Assembly: GCA_020051015.1 (NCBI GenBank)
Contig: JAGVJQ010000001.1
Span: 1-52,482, forward strand
DNA: 52,482 nucleotides
Origin: Gammaproteobacteria bacterium
GTDB taxonomy: Bacteria > Pseudomonadota > Gammaproteobacteria > UBA1113
Reading direction: 5' to 3'
Part shown: positions 9,670 to 18,985 of the stretch, one piece after another
Layout of the letters: each line of letters opens with the position of its first letter
Position numbering within the stretch: position 1 is the first letter of the stretch
Notes under the pieces: model-generated
Told to the model about the DNA's origin: nothing
Database searches by the model: none
What the model saw: only the letters and a program-made list of their open reading frames with translations
Position numbers and translations under genes: made by a program

Positions 9670-10830
9670 ATGTTTGAATTAATGGATAATCAAATGCCTT
9701 CCGCGATTATTAAAGTAATCGGTGTTGGCGGCGGCGGCGGTAATGCCGTTGAGCATATGATGGGTGAACAATTTGATGGCGTACAATTTTTAGTTGCCAA
9801 CACTGACGCACAAGTATTGAAAAAATCATCAGCCCCAACCATGCAATTAGGTGAACAAGTAACTAAAGGATTAGGTGCAGGCGCCAATCCAGAAGTCGGC
9901 CGCAAAGCAGCTGAAGAAGATCTCGAAAAATTACGTGATTTCTTGCTTGGTACCGATATGTTATTTGTTACTGCCGGTATGGGTGGTGGTACCGGTACAG
10001 GTGCTGCGCCAGTCGTAGCTAAATTAGCGAAAGAAATGGGTATTTTAACCGTTGCTATCGTTACTAAGCCATTCTCTTTCGAAGGCAAAATGCGCTTACA
10101 TATTGCAGACGAAGGTATTAGTGAATTGAGTCAATATGTTGATTCATTAATTACTATTCCTAACAATAAATTATTGAGCGTGTTAGGCAAAAACATGACA
10201 TTGTTAAATGCATTTAAAGCAGCAAACAATGTATTGTCTGGTGCCGTACAAGGTATTTCTGAATTAATTACCCGACCCGGTTTAATTAACGTTGACTTTG
10301 CTGACGTGCGTACTGTGATGTCAGAAATGGGTATGGCAATGATGGGAACCGGTATTGCTTCTGGTGAAAATCGTGCACGTGATGCAGCTGAAGCGGCAAT
10401 TTCTAGCCCATTATTAGAAGATATTAATTTAAGTGGTGCGAAAGGTGTATTAGTTAACATCACTGCCGGCATGAATATGTCAATTGGTGAGTTTGAAGAA
10501 GTAGGGGATGCGATCAAGGGCTTCACTTCTGAAAATGCAACGGTTGTGGTTGGTACGGTTATTGATCCAGAAATGGGTGACAATATGCGTGTTACCGTAG
10601 TTGCAACAGGTTTAGGTTACGCTATTCCTAAAGTAGGTAAATTTGCTGCTGGTATTCGTGCTGATGGCTCATTAGATTACCAAAAATTAGATCGTCCAGC
10701 GGTTATGCGCAAACAACCTTATGCATTTCAGGCACAATCAGCTAAACCAGCTGCCGCTGCATCAAGTGCTGATATGGATTATTTAGATATTCCTGCTTTC
10801 TTGCGCCGTCAAGAAGAAGAAATGCAGTAA
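9670..10830 (+). CDS. ftsZ: Cell division GTPase FtsZ
   Basis: Tubulin-like GTPase that forms the division ring. The 386 residues hold an N-terminal GTPase domain with [10 protein letters not shown] (about 18-27) and the tubulin signature [10 protein letters not shown] (105-114), the T7 synergy-loop region ([10 protein letters not shown]) and a short linker of about 40 residues rich in Ala and Gln. The C-terminal conserved peptide [12 protein letters not shown] binds FtsA and ZipA. The ribosome binding site is GGGAGAA. lpxC, normally next in gammaproteobacteria, is absent; repeats follow instead. Confidence 0.98.
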   Translation: MFELMDNQMPSAIIKVIGVGGGGGNAVEHMMGEQFDGVQFLVANTDAQVLKKSSAPTMQLGEQVTKGLGAGANPEVGRKAAEEDLEKLRDFLLGTDMLFVTAGMGGGTGTGAAPVVAKLAKEMGILTVAIVTKPFSFEGKMRLHIADEGISELSQYVDSLITIPNNKLLSVLGKNMTLLNAFKAANNVLSGAVQGISELITRPGLINVDFADVRTVMSEMGMAMMGTGIASGENRARDAAEAAISSPLLEDINLSGAKGVLVNITAGMNMSIGEFEEVGDAIKGFTSENATVVVGTVIDPEMGDNMRVTVVATGLGYAIPKVGKFAAGIRADGSLDYQKLDRPAVMRKQPYAFQAQSAKPAAAASSADMDYLDIPAFLRRQEEEMQ

Positions 10831-10844
10831 TATTAATTTGAGTA

Positions 10845-10909
10845 GCTTAGCCCCTACGGCTCACTCATGTGAGCAGAACTAACGTAGGGGCGTATGCGTC
10901 AAGCTAAGC
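10845..10909. repeat. Nested palindrome downstream of ftsZ
   Basis: CCCCTACG (10851-10858) pairs with CGTAGGGG (10883-10890) around an inner GCTCAC/GTGAGC stem (10859-10864 / 10869-10874). Flanking GCTTAG (10845-10850) and CTAAGC (10904-10909) add an outer pair. The CGTAGGGGCGTA half matches the hairpin at 1233. It probably limits readthrough from ftsZ. With the MITE-like element that follows, it accounts for most of the 361-bp gap 10831-11191. Confidence 0.65.
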
Positions 10910-10928
10910 GAAAAGAGCTATCTATCCG

Positions 10929-11143
10929 TGTAGCCCGTATTAGTGCGGCTGGAACATACAAAAAAGGTATTACTCGCTATCTTTAAGAGATAAAAAAATG
11001 CTATCGCGCGTAATACGGGATCAATGGTTGCCTCTAGCATGATCCCGTATTACGCTCTTATGGTGAATGATTTTGATATTTTCATTTTTTAAGAGTAATG
11101 AAAATTCAAAACCTAATCATTTTTTTCGCTAATACGGGCTACA
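10929..11143. mobile_element. MITE-like element, copy 1 (215 bp)
   Basis: A non-coding 215-bp unit bounded by a perfect 15-bp inverted repeat: TGTAGCCCGTATTAG (10929-10943) and its complement (11129-11143). Inside is a second perfect 15-bp palindrome, 11008-11022 with 11041-11055, that reuses the TAATACGGG core, and a third imperfect hairpin in the AATGATT...AATCATT part. A copy of exactly the same length lies at 33740-33954, differing by about 16 bases by eye. There is no transposase, so any mobility would have to be supplied in trans. It separates ftsZ from unrelated genes. Confidence 0.85.
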
Positions 11144-11191
11144 TTTTTTAACTTAATGGCAGTGAGGGGCTTCTTGCCAGTTCGCACTAAT

Positions 11192-12457
11192 CTAAACTAG
11201 CGCACTTCTCTGTCCGAGATCGAGCGTTTCATTACTATCATTATCATTGATTAAGCGATTTTCTTCTTCGGTTTGTTTTAAATTATTATTACCAAAAAAG
11301 CTGCCAACATAACTAACTAATTTTTTTGCGCCAAATTCTAATGCGGGATAAGGTAGAGTCACTCCCACTGCCAACACAGCATTCATGATACTATCAAAGA
11401 TAGCTTTGACGGTTGGGTTGCTTGGATCGGCAATAGCTTCAGAAACCTTGGTTAAATCATTGCTGTAGGCGGTAATAAGTAAGGCGATAAATAAAGGGAT
11501 TAAATCTTGTGAATCGAGCTTGGGTTTCATTTTACCAATAGCGGTTGTCGTTAACAGTGCACCAAAAGCATTGATCGCTAATTTAGTAATTTCTTCATAT
11601 TGGCCTAGTTCTTCTTTGTTAAAAGCAACACTAGCGGCCCCGACTGCAAAACTATAGGGAATAAATCCAACAAAGCTAGCCGTTATTTCATATACATAAG
11701 GTTGTAAAGCATGGAATAGGCTGCTACAAGAACAGGCGGCTTTATTTTTTAATCCTATTATCAAGTCCCACAATGGAATGATATTAAATGTTAGTGCACC
11801 AGCAGCATTAGCAGCAATAAATGTACCTAAATTATCCCATGAAAAAAACTCTTCCCAATTAGTAGGCCAATCTTTATCGATAGCATCATTAGCAAGATTA
11901 AAAGCAGCAAATGCAGCAGTGATTAATCCAGCATTTTTTAATCCTTGAATAAGGGCTTTATAAAATGTTTTTGGTAATGGTGGTTGTTCTACATCATTAT
12001 TCTGACTTGCTTCCGAGTCCGCTAAAAAAGCGCTCATACTTTGTTCCAGCGCACGAAGGTCAATATGCGATGCTATATCAATAATTGTATCACCTGCCCC
12101 TTCATTGCTAGAATCTTGAGATTCTTCATTACTTGAATCATGAAACTCTTCGTCGGAAGGTTCAACATTGTCGGAATCCTTAGCCTTGCTATCATCGACA
12201 AGCTCTTCATCGCTTGAATCATGAAACTCTTCGTCAGTAGGCTCATACTCATCATCAGCATCGCTCCCCGTCGAGTTTTCAGTTGTTATGTCAGGGAAAA
12301 AGTCATCGAGATCGTCGTGTGCGAATGGATCATTTGTTGCTTCATCTGTGTCGTTTGCTGATGGAGCGCTATTAGATTCATCACTAAGACGTCCGACATC
12401 ATGAATAATGATTGGAATTACTGGTTTATCGTCAGGATTATTATTTGATTCATTCAT
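11192..12457 (-). CDS. Unrecognised acidic-tailed multipass membrane protein
   Basis: 421 residues, family not recognised. Residues 1-125 are disordered and very rich in Asp, Glu, Ser and Asn. They contain a 27-residue-period repeat, EP(T/S)DEEFHDSS(D/N)EE, which also shows in the DNA (12123-12163 and 12204-12244, 81 bp apart), plus further SSNEE/SSNEG units. The remaining part has about five or six hydrophobic stretches, a Cys-rich CSCSS loop and a C-terminal tail with an EEEN patch. AAGTGGAA precedes the ATG. It stands alone between two repeat- or RNA-containing gaps. An acidic repeat tail on a multipass protein could fit a host-directed effector or a surface protein, but there is no direct evidence for either. 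Confidence 0.75.
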   Translation of the reverse strand: MNESNNNPDDKPVIPIIIHDVGRLSDESNSAPSANDTDEATNDPFAHDDLDDFFPDITTENSTGSDADDEYEPTDEEFHDSSDEELVDDSKAKDSDNVEPSDEEFHDSSNEESQDSSNEGAGDTIIDIASHIDLRALEQSMSAFLADSEASQNNDVEQPPLPKTFYKALIQGLKNAGLITAAFAAFNLANDAIDKDWPTNWEEFFSWDNLGTFIAANAAGALTFNIIPLWDLIIGLKNKAACSCSSLFHALQPYVYEITASFVGFIPYSFAVGAASVAFNKEELGQYEEITKLAINAFGALLTTTAIGKMKPKLDSQDLIPLFIALLITAYSNDLTKVSEAIADPSNPTVKAIFDSIMNAVLAVGVTLPYPALEFGAKKLVSYVGSFFGNNNLKQTEEENRLINDNDSNETLDLGQRSALV

Positions 12458-12632
12458 TATCGCATTCCACTTCTTTTGTGCAAATTCTTATCGTAATGTT
12501 GACACAAATACTATCAAGAAATTGTTATGACATTATTAACCAGGCATTGAATACTGCGTGGTAGGAATATTATTTTACAGATAATATTAATAATCAGTAG
12601 TAGAAGAAAAAAGAGGTGGGTAAAATTTAGAC

Positions 12633-12807
12633 AAAAAAACAGAGTGTTTCAAAGTTTCTGCTTCAGAACCCACATGTAGTAGGTGGAACAGGATTGCATC
12701 ATTTTAGGCTTCCTATTCAAGATAGGCTTGCACACCGTGACAACGAATCCAACTCCTTTTCTGTCGCTTAATCGGTTCGAAGTGCGACAACTTTGATAAC
12801 ACTCTTA
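12633..12807 (-). ncRNA. ssrS: 6S RNA (SsrS)
   Basis: About 175 nt, regulating sigma-70 RNA polymerase by mimicking an open promoter. Read on the minus strand, a closing stem pairs AGAGTGTT/TCAAAGTT (12789-12805) with AACTTTGA/AACACTCT (12641-12656), followed directly by a T-run (12633-12639). The diagnostic part is a CCTAT-CTTGA-ATAGG hairpin followed by AAGCCTAAAA. This matches the E. coli 6S arrangement of CUCGG-loop-CCGAG followed by AAGCCUUAAAA, at the right place in the molecule. It fills most of the 427-bp gap 12458-12884. Its usual neighbours zapA and fau are not nearby. Confidence 0.92.
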
Positions 12808-12813
12808 ATGCTT

Positions 12814-12841
12814 AGTATAAGCTATATTAATTAAAAAGCAA
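12814..12841 (-). promoter_or_regulatory. 6S RNA promoter
   Basis: On the minus strand, TTGCTT (12836-12841) and TATACT (12814-12819) are 16 bp apart, placing the start near 12807, just before the closing stem of 6S RNA. The -35 lies in one arm of a 7-bp palindrome, AAGCAAC (12836-12842) with GTTGCTT (12850-12856), in the divergent region shared with the DUF2157 gene, so a common regulator is possible. Confidence 0.65.
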
Positions 12842-12884
12842 CGAATTAAGTTGCTTATATTTTCCATACTATTAGGGAACTTGT

Positions 12885-14030
12885 ATGCGTATAGATAAAA
12901 AATTGAATGAGTGGTTACAAAACAAATTAATTTCATCTGAACAATTGCAATCAATTTTAAATTATGAAGAACAAAGAAAAAGTAATTTTATATTACCTGG
13001 GTTTGTGTGGTTGGGTATTGGTATTATTGTTTTAGGCATTATTGCGATTGTTGCAGCAAATTGGATGCTAATTCCAAACACAATAAAATTAATTGTTGAC
13101 TTCATTTTATTAGCTGCCACTGCCACAGCATGTTTTTATTGGCGTGATCGTAATTTATTATTTGATGGTTGTTTATTATTATTGATATTGCTTTGTTTGG
13201 CTTCCATCGGGTTAATTTCACAAGTTTTTCAAACTGGTGGCCTACTTTATCAAGCGTTAATTTTTTGGGCCATCATTACTTTTCCTGCTGTATTACAAGC
13301 AAAAAAACCTTTTATTGCGCGAGTGTGGGCGTGGCTAACGGCTTTTGCTGTTATATATGCATTAATTGATTCTTACGATTTAATTAATGATTTTCATTTT
13401 ATTTTTATAACAGTAATTTTGGGCTGTTTATGGTTAGGATTATTCCCTATTGATATAAAAATATTAAAATTTGTTCGGCAATCTCTATTAGAAATAGGCT
13501 GTATTGGCTTATTTTTAGTAATCTACTTATTAGAAGATATAGTAACTAATTCAGACAATGGTAGTTTCTTATATGGATATTCACATTTAACATCGGGCAA
13601 TTTGTTAGCGTTGATTAGTTATTTCTTATTGGGGATAATTACTTTAACTATGCTATTTTTAAAGTTATCTCGTTGGCAAAGAACACTTTTATTTCCGGTT
13701 TTGTTTTTATCATTATTAGAATTTAGCTTGTGGTGGTTAGGAATTAGTATTCCATTAGCGATAAGTCTAATTATTACCTTGATAAATTTATTCTTATTAA
13801 CAGTATATTTTGCTTTGAAACAACAACATGGATTATATCGTTTAGGCATAACTGCCATTGCATTACGCATGTTGTGGTTATATTGGTTCTTCTTAGGTAA
13901 TTTAATTACTACTGCGGGTGTAATGGTGATCACCGGTTTTATCATTATTGTTTTGGCAAGACAGATTAGCAAAATAAAAACACCATTTTTAAAGAATATT
14001 GGTTATACGCAGGGGAATGAGCATGAATAA
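12885..14030 (+). CDS. DUF2157 membrane protein
   Basis: 381 residues. The N-terminus is a short soluble segment (KLNEWLQNKLIS.EQ...IL.YEE) typical of DUF2157, followed by about ten to twelve hydrophobic helices. The function of the family is unknown. It overlaps the next gene by 8 bp, and DUF2157 / GDYXXLXY pairs are a recurring arrangement in bacteria, so the two products probably act together in the inner membrane. It is transcribed away from the 6S RNA gene. Confidence 0.85.
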   Translation: MRIDKKLNEWLQNKLISSEQLQSILNYEEQRKSNFILPGFVWLGIGIIVLGIIAIVAANWMLIPNTIKLIVDFILLAATATACFYWRDRNLLFDGCLLLLILLCLASIGLISQVFQTGGLLYQALIFWAIITFPAVLQAKKPFIARVWAWLTAFAVIYALIDSYDLINDFHFIFITVILGCLWLGLFPIDIKILKFVRQSLLEIGCIGLFLVIYLLEDIVTNSDNGSFLYGYSHLTSGNLLALISYFLLGIITLTMLFLKLSRWQRTLLFPVLFLSLLEFSLWWLGISIPLAISLIITLINLFLLTVYFALKQQHGLYRLGITAIALRMLWLYWFFLGNLITTAGVMVITGFIIIVLARQISKIKTPFLKNIGYTQGNEHE

Positions 14031-14553
14031 ACAAAAAAGCTTTTTAATTGGCGGTATCGCATTTCCAATTTTAATATTATTGGCGTTGGTAATTTATCGA
14101 ATTATTCAACTTCATTCTTATCCTGGTGTGGTGGTTCCTATTGTGGCTTATGATCCTCGTGCTTTTTTAACGGGAAATTATTTGGTTTTTAACCTAACGG
14201 ATGAGAAAAAAAACACATCGTTTATGTGTCCGAAATCGATAAGTTATTTAGAAAAAGCTATCGGTTGTTGGACGTATACAAATACGGGTTGGCAAGTATC
14301 AGTTTTAGATCCAGCTAAAAGTAATTCATCGCAATGTTCACTTGCGATGGAAGGTCGTTGTGGGAATGGTTTTTTTATAGCGAAACCAATGAAATTTTAT
14401 ATTCCTGAGCAATATACATCGGAATTAAATAAAGCCGTTATAGCTAATCGCGCTAGTGTTGGATTACTTATAAAAAGTAAAAGTAATCTTCAGCCAACAA
14501 AATTATTTATTGATGGAAAACCGTGGGAAGAGGTCATTATTCAGCAAAAATAA
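14023..14553 (+). CDS. GDYXXLXY domain protein
   Basis: 176 residues from the ATG at 14023, chosen because AGGGGA (14011-14016) stands 6 nt upstream; the in-frame ATG at 14017 would abut that site. An N-terminal membrane anchor (about 8-28) is followed by a periplasmic domain with DPRAFLTGNYLVFNL, a variant of the GDYxxLxY motif with Asn for Asp. Four Cys in the soluble part may form disulfides. It is coupled to the DUF2157 gene and its stop abuts the stop of the convergent udk gene. Function unknown. Confidence 0.83.
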   Translation: MNKQKSFLIGGIAFPILILLALVIYRIIQLHSYPGVVVPIVAYDPRAFLTGNYLVFNLTDEKKNTSFMCPKSISYLEKAIGCWTYTNTGWQVSVLDPAKSNSSQCSLAMEGRCGNGFFIAKPMKFYIPEQYTSELNKAVIANRASVGLLIKSKSNLQPTKLFIDGKPWEEVIIQQK

Positions 14554-15186
14554 TTACTTTGTTGCTTGATTAAGCAAATCACGCATTTTAGATTTTATCA
14601 TTTCAATCGCGATACGATTTTCGCCGCCACGAGGAACGATAATATCAGCATATCGTTTTGAAGGTTCAATAAATTGCATATACATTGGTCGGACTGTTGT
14701 TTCGTATTGTTCTAATACTGATTCAAAGGTTCGACCTCGTTTGATTACATCACGCTGTAAGCGACGAATTAAGCAAATGTCGAGTGGAGTATCCATAAAA
14801 ATACGGATATCAAGCATTTTTCGTAGCTTAGGATCAACTAATAACATGATCCCTTCTAAAACAATAATTTTATGTTGACCAATCAGGCGAGTTTGTTTGC
14901 TACGGGTATGTTGAGAATAATCATAAATTGGCAAATCAATCGATTTAGCATCTTGCAATTTTGCTATGTGTTTACAAAGTAACTCATGATCTAACGCATC
15001 AGGATGATCATAGTTAACAGTTACACGTTGTTCAAAAGGAATATTAGATTGATCTTTATAATAAGAATCTTCTGGAATCACGACGACTTGATCAGAGCCA
15101 AGTTCAGAAACAATGGTATTAGCAAGTAAGCTTTTACCTGATGCTGAGGCGCCGGCAATGCCGATGATGATGGTATTTTTTTTCAT
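14554..15186 (-). CDS. udk: Uridine kinase
   Basis: Phosphorylates uridine and cytidine to UMP and CMP for pyrimidine salvage. The 210 residues match the family length. Motifs: P-loop GASASGKS (12-19), EDSYYKD (catalytic Asp), NYDHPDALD, PIYDYSQHTR (nucleoside site), EGIMLL and RRLQRDVIKRGR in the lid region. It ends base-to-base with the convergent gene, leaving no room for a conventional terminator. Confidence 0.96.
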   Translation of the reverse strand: MKKNTIIIGIAGASASGKSLLANTIVSELGSDQVVVIPEDSYYKDQSNIPFEQRVTVNYDHPDALDHELLCKHIAKLQDAKSIDLPIYDYSQHTRSKQTRLIGQHKIIVLEGIMLLVDPKLRKMLDIRIFMDTPLDICLIRRLQRDVIKRGRTFESVLEQYETTVRPMYMQFIEPSKRYADIIVPRGGENRIAIEMIKSKMRDLLNQATK

Positions 15187-15300
15187 AAGTTTGTCGTCTT
15201 TATCAACATTTGCTGTGCGTCATTATAACGAAAATTTATTTTTTATTCCACCAGAATGTTAAAAAATATACTATATAAGAAATAGTTAATAAAAATTACT

Positions 15301-15822
15301 TTACCGTTTCAATAAAATGAGAGTTGCGCCAGTACCGCCAAGGCGTGCCGGCGCTGAGTGGTAAGCCAAAATAGTAGATTGGGCTTGCAAAAAAGCTAAG
15401 GTGGTATTTTTTAATAAAGCTTTCTCACTTCCCTTGCCATGGATAATGCGTAAACAACGGAATTGATTTTCACGAGCATGGTTAAAAAAACTTTCTAATG
15501 CTAAAAGCGCTTGTTCAACGGTATAACCATGTAAATCCAATTCTGCGGAAATAGTTAATTGTCCATTCTTCAAGCATTGATATTGTTGTTTTGATAGCCC
15601 TGTTTGACAGTAAGCTAATATATCTTCGGCACTAACATTGTCTTTAATTGATAATGAGGTAGTTAATGATGGTTGCTGCATTTGTGCTTTTTGTTGTCGA
15701 TATTGACGATCGCCATGCAATTTTTCACGCTGGATGGATGTTTTATCGCAAGCAGGCAAACGCCTTACGCCGCTAACGCTTTCACGAAATAATTGACTGT
15801 CATCATCGGTCTTTTTGCTCAT
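15301..15822 (-). CDS. smrB: Smr-domain endonuclease, SmrB-like
   Basis: 173 residues. A basic, disordered N-terminal half is followed by a C-terminal Smr domain with LDLHGYTVEQAL near 94, the RIIHGKG motif and the closing HSAP..LGGTGATLILLKR. SmrB proteins cleave mRNA between collided ribosomes in E. coli. It is divergent from prmB, the same arrangement as in E. coli (smrB next to prmB-aroC), which supports the name. The ribosome binding site is weak. Confidence 0.88.
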   Translation of the reverse strand: MSKKTDDDSQLFRESVSGVRRLPACDKTSIQREKLHGDRQYRQQKAQMQQPSLTTSLSIKDNVSAEDILAYCQTGLSKQQYQCLKNGQLTISAELDLHGYTVEQALLALESFFNHARENQFRCLRIIHGKGSEKALLKNTTLAFLQAQSTILAYHSAPARLGGTGATLILLKR

Positions 15823-15904
15823 AGTGTGGTATTATTAACCTACAATTTATTGATTACCAAATTTTTTGTTTTATCTTAGGGTATATTTAATCAGGAGTGC
15901 CATA

Positions 15905-16810
15905 GTGAGTATTATTAATCCTCAAGACGTATGCAATGAATTATATACTATTCGTGATTTAATTCGTTGGTCGGCTAGTTTATTTGCGGCTAATCCACTT
16001 TTTTACGGACACGGCACAGATAATCCATGGGATGAAGCAATTGATTTAGTTATTCAAACATTGAAGCTAGATTATACCCATTATGAAATCGTATTAGATG
16101 CTAGATTAACACAAGCTGAAAAACTGCATTTAGTTACCTTAATACAAAAACGTGTTGAACAACGTATTCCTGTACCGTATTTAACACAAGTATCGCATTT
16201 TGCTGGATTACATTTTTATATCGATGAACGAGCATTAATTCCTCGTTCACCGATTGCTGAATTAATAGAAGCACGTTTTTCGCCGTGGATTGATGAAGAA
16301 AACATTCATTCTGTACTGGATCTATGTACTGGTAGTGCATGCATTGCAATTGCCACCGGGGTTTATTTATCTAATCCGGATGTTGTCATTGATGCGGTTG
16401 ATATTTCTAAGGATGCGCTAGCGGTAGCAGAGACGAACGTTAAAAAATTTGAAATGGAAGAGCAAGTTAATTTAATTCAATCAGATTTATTTAAAGCACT
16501 AAAAGGGCGTAAGTATGATGTGATTGTTAGCAATCCACCTTATGTTGACGCAGCCGAAATGGCCGCTTTACCTGATGAATATCGACATGAACCCGATTTA
16601 GCGCTCGCTGCTGGTCAGGATGGTTTGGATATTGTGCACCGAATTTTAAAAGAAGCAGCAGCGCATTTAACCGAACACGGTATTTTAATTGTAGAAGTTG
16701 GAGCTAGTGCACAAGCGTTAATCGATGCTTATCCACAATTACCCTTTATATGGTTGGACTTCGAACGCGGTGGGGATGGGATATTTTTATTGCACAAAGC
16801 AGATTTGTAA
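15905..16810 (+). CDS. prmB: Ribosomal protein L3 glutamine methyltransferase PrmB
   Basis: SAM-dependent N5-glutamine methyltransferase acting on ribosomal protein uL3. The GTG at 15905 is chosen because AGGAG lies 7 nt upstream (15893-15897); frame extension to 15866 has no site. That gives 301 residues. The N-terminal helical domain contains PYLTQ..HFAGL.F, followed by [12 protein letters not shown] (SAM motif I), VDAVDIS and the catalytic VSNPPYVD with the release-factor-methyltransferase-like [12 protein letters not shown]. aroC begins 10 bp later. Confidence 0.94.
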   Translation: MSIINPQDVCNELYTIRDLIRWSASLFAANPLFYGHGTDNPWDEAIDLVIQTLKLDYTHYEIVLDARLTQAEKLHLVTLIQKRVEQRIPVPYLTQVSHFAGLHFYIDERALIPRSPIAELIEARFSPWIDEENIHSVLDLCTGSACIAIATGVYLSNPDVVIDAVDISKDALAVAETNVKKFEMEEQVNLIQSDLFKALKGRKYDVIVSNPPYVDAAEMAALPDEYRHEPDLALAAGQDGLDIVHRILKEAAAHLTEHGILIVEVGASAQALIDAYPQLPFIWLDFERGGDGIFLLHKADL

Positions 16811-16820
16811 GGTACTCAAC

Positions 16821-17915
16821 ATGCCAGGTAATTCATTTGGTCAATTATTTCGCGTAACAACGTTTGGCGAAAGTCACGGCCCGGCATTAGGTTGCATTAT
16901 TGATGGTTGTCCACCAGGAATGTCATTGACGGAGGACGATATTCAAGTTGAACTTGAACGTCGCCGAACTGGTACTTCCCCATATACCTCACAACGTCGT
17001 GAGCCTGATGCAATAAAAATTTTGTCAGGTGTATTTAATGGCATAACGACGGGTACGCCGATTGGATTATTAATCGAAAATACGGATGCTAAATCCAAAG
17101 ATTATGAAGAAATTAGTACGCAATTTCGGCCAGGTCATGCGGATTACACGTATTTTCACAAATATGGTTTGCGCGATTTTCGTGGTGGAGGCCGGGCATC
17201 AGCACGTGAAACTGTGATGCGAGTTGCGGCTGGTGCGATTGCTAAAAAATATTTGCGTGAAAAATTAGGACTGACGATTCGTGGCTGTTTGTTGCAAATG
17301 GGTAAGTTGTCTATCCCTATTACACATTGGGAAGAAGTAAATAATAATCCTTTTTTTGCGGCAAATAAAAATATCATTCCTGAATTAGAAGAACTTATCC
17401 ATAATACGCGAAAAGCAGGTGACTCGATTGGCGCACTCGTTCATATCGAAGCAAATAACGTGCCAATTGGTTTAGGTGAACCGGTATTTGATAAATTAAA
17501 TGCGACTATTGCTCATGCTATGATGAGTATCAATGCGGTCAAAGCAGTTGAAATCGGTGATGGACTTAATTGCGTTACGCAACCAGGCTCAAATTTTCGC
17601 GATGAAATGACAAATTACGGTTTTTTATCAAATCATGCTGGTGGTATTTTAGGTGGAATTTCTACAGGGCAGCCGCTAATAATTAGGGTTGCTTTTAAAC
17701 CAACACCAAGCATTATTCAACCGGGTCGATCATTAAATGAAATGGGTGAAGAAGTTACGGTAGTAACCAAAGGACGACATGATCCTTGCGTCGGAATTCG
17801 TGGCGTGCCAATTGCAGAAGCAATGTTGGCGTTGGTATTGGTGGATCATTATTTAAGATTTAAAGCACAATGTTTGAATACGGTTAGTTACAACAAATTT
17901 CGCATCTTGAAGTAA
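16821..17915 (+). CDS. aroC: Chorismate synthase
   Basis: Last step of the shikimate pathway: EPSP to chorismate with reduced FMN. The ATG at 16821 gives the conserved [20 protein letters not shown] opening and 364 residues; the frame extends upstream into prmB without support. Signature motifs are [54 protein letters not shown] and [17 protein letters not shown]. It follows prmB as in E. coli and lies 26 bp before asd. Confidence 0.97.
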   Translation: MPGNSFGQLFRVTTFGESHGPALGCIIDGCPPGMSLTEDDIQVELERRRTGTSPYTSQRREPDAIKILSGVFNGITTGTPIGLLIENTDAKSKDYEEISTQFRPGHADYTYFHKYGLRDFRGGGRASARETVMRVAAGAIAKKYLREKLGLTIRGCLLQMGKLSIPITHWEEVNNNPFFAANKNIIPELEELIHNTRKAGDSIGALVHIEANNVPIGLGEPVFDKLNATIAHAMMSINAVKAVEIGDGLNCVTQPGSNFRDEMTNYGFLSNHAGGILGGISTGQPLIIRVAFKPTPSIIQPGRSLNEMGEEVTVVTKGRHDPCVGIRGVPIAEAMLALVLVDHYLRFKAQCLNTVSYNKFRILK

Positions 17916-17941
17916 GATGGGGATATATTTGGAGAAAGTAA

Positions 17942-18970
17942 ATGAAGTCAGTTAATGTTGCAATATTAGGGGCTACCGGTGTGGTGGGCGAAGCAGCAAT
18001 TGAAATTTTGCAACAACGAAAATTTCCTGTGAAAGAATTATTTCCTTTAGCAAGTAGCCGCTCTGAAGGGGCAACGGTGATGTTTAATGGTCGCCCCTAT
18101 TTGGTAGAGGACGTTGCTAATTTTGATTTTAGCAAGGTTGATGTTGCTATTTTTTCAGCTGGAGCAGAAATATCAGAAATTTATGCACCAAAAGCAGCGG
18201 CAGCAGGTTGTATGGTGATCGATAATACTGCCCAATTTCGTTATGATGCCGATGTACCATTAGTTGTACCTGAAGTGAATCCACAAGCAATTGCGTTAGG
18301 TAAAAAGCGAAATATTATTGCTAATCCCAATTGCAGCACCATTCAAATGGTGGTGGCATTAAAACCAATTTATGATGCAGTTGGTATTACCCGCATTAAT
18401 TTTGCCAGTTATCAATCTGTTTCTGGCGCGGGTCGCGATGGATTGCAAGAGTTAGCTGAACAAACAGCAGCTATGTTAAATGGACAAAAAAGAAAACCAG
18501 AAACTTTTCCATTGCAGATTGCTTTTAATCTTATTCCACAAATTGATCGTTTCGAAGAAAATGGTTATACCAAAGAAGAAATGAAGGTTGTATGGGAAAC
18601 TCGCAAAATATTTGAAGATGATAACATCATGATCAATCCAACTGCCGTACGAGTACCGGTGTTTTTTGGGCATTCAGAAGCTGTCCATATCGAAACACGG
18701 GATAAAATTACGGTTGAAAAAGCGCGTGAGTTATTAACAAAAGCCCCAGGTGTGGTGGTAGTTGATAATCGAGAACCTAAAGGTTATCCAACGCCAGTTT
18801 CACATGCAGCGGCAAAAGATGGCGTATTTGTCGGTCGATTACGAGAAGATATTTCTCACCCGCGTGGTTTGGATATGTGGATTGTGTCAGATAATGTTCG
18901 TAAAGGTGCTGCATTAAATGCGGTACAAATTGCCGAGTACTTACTTGAGCATAATATGATTGGGAAGTAA
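17942..18970 (+). CDS. asd: Aspartate-semialdehyde dehydrogenase
   Basis: NADPH-dependent reduction of aspartyl phosphate, feeding lysine, diaminopimelate, threonine and methionine synthesis. 342 residues: GATGVVGEA nucleotide loop (10-18), catalytic Cys131 in NPNCSTIQ, SVSGAGRDG, and VPVFFGHSEAVHIET carrying the substrate-binding His. The active-site Cys argues against a catalytically dead Usg-type paralogue. GGAGAAAG precedes the ATG. Diaminopimelate supply links it to the peptidoglycan genes at the start of the window. Confidence 0.96.
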   Translation: MKSVNVAILGATGVVGEAAIEILQQRKFPVKELFPLASSRSEGATVMFNGRPYLVEDVANFDFSKVDVAIFSAGAEISEIYAPKAAAAGCMVIDNTAQFRYDADVPLVVPEVNPQAIALGKKRNIIANPNCSTIQMVVALKPIYDAVGITRINFASYQSVSGAGRDGLQELAEQTAAMLNGQKRKPETFPLQIAFNLIPQIDRFEENGYTKEEMKVVWETRKIFEDDNIMINPTAVRVPVFFGHSEAVHIETRDKITVEKARELLTKAPGVVVVDNREPKGYPTPVSHAAAKDGVFVGRLREDISHPRGLDMWIVSDNVRKGAALNAVQIAEYLLEHNMIGK

Positions 18971-18985
18971 TGGATAAAATGTATT

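Noticed and set aside
10131..10583. 150-residue antisense ORF over ftsZ
   Set aside because: A by-product of ftsZ codon use on the opposite strand; no domain and no ribosome binding site. The same holds for the 132-residue ORF at 9690-10088.
12700..12790. tRNA-like GGTTCGAA and stem sequences
   Set aside because: No acceptor or anticodon arms can be formed; the region is explained by 6S RNA.
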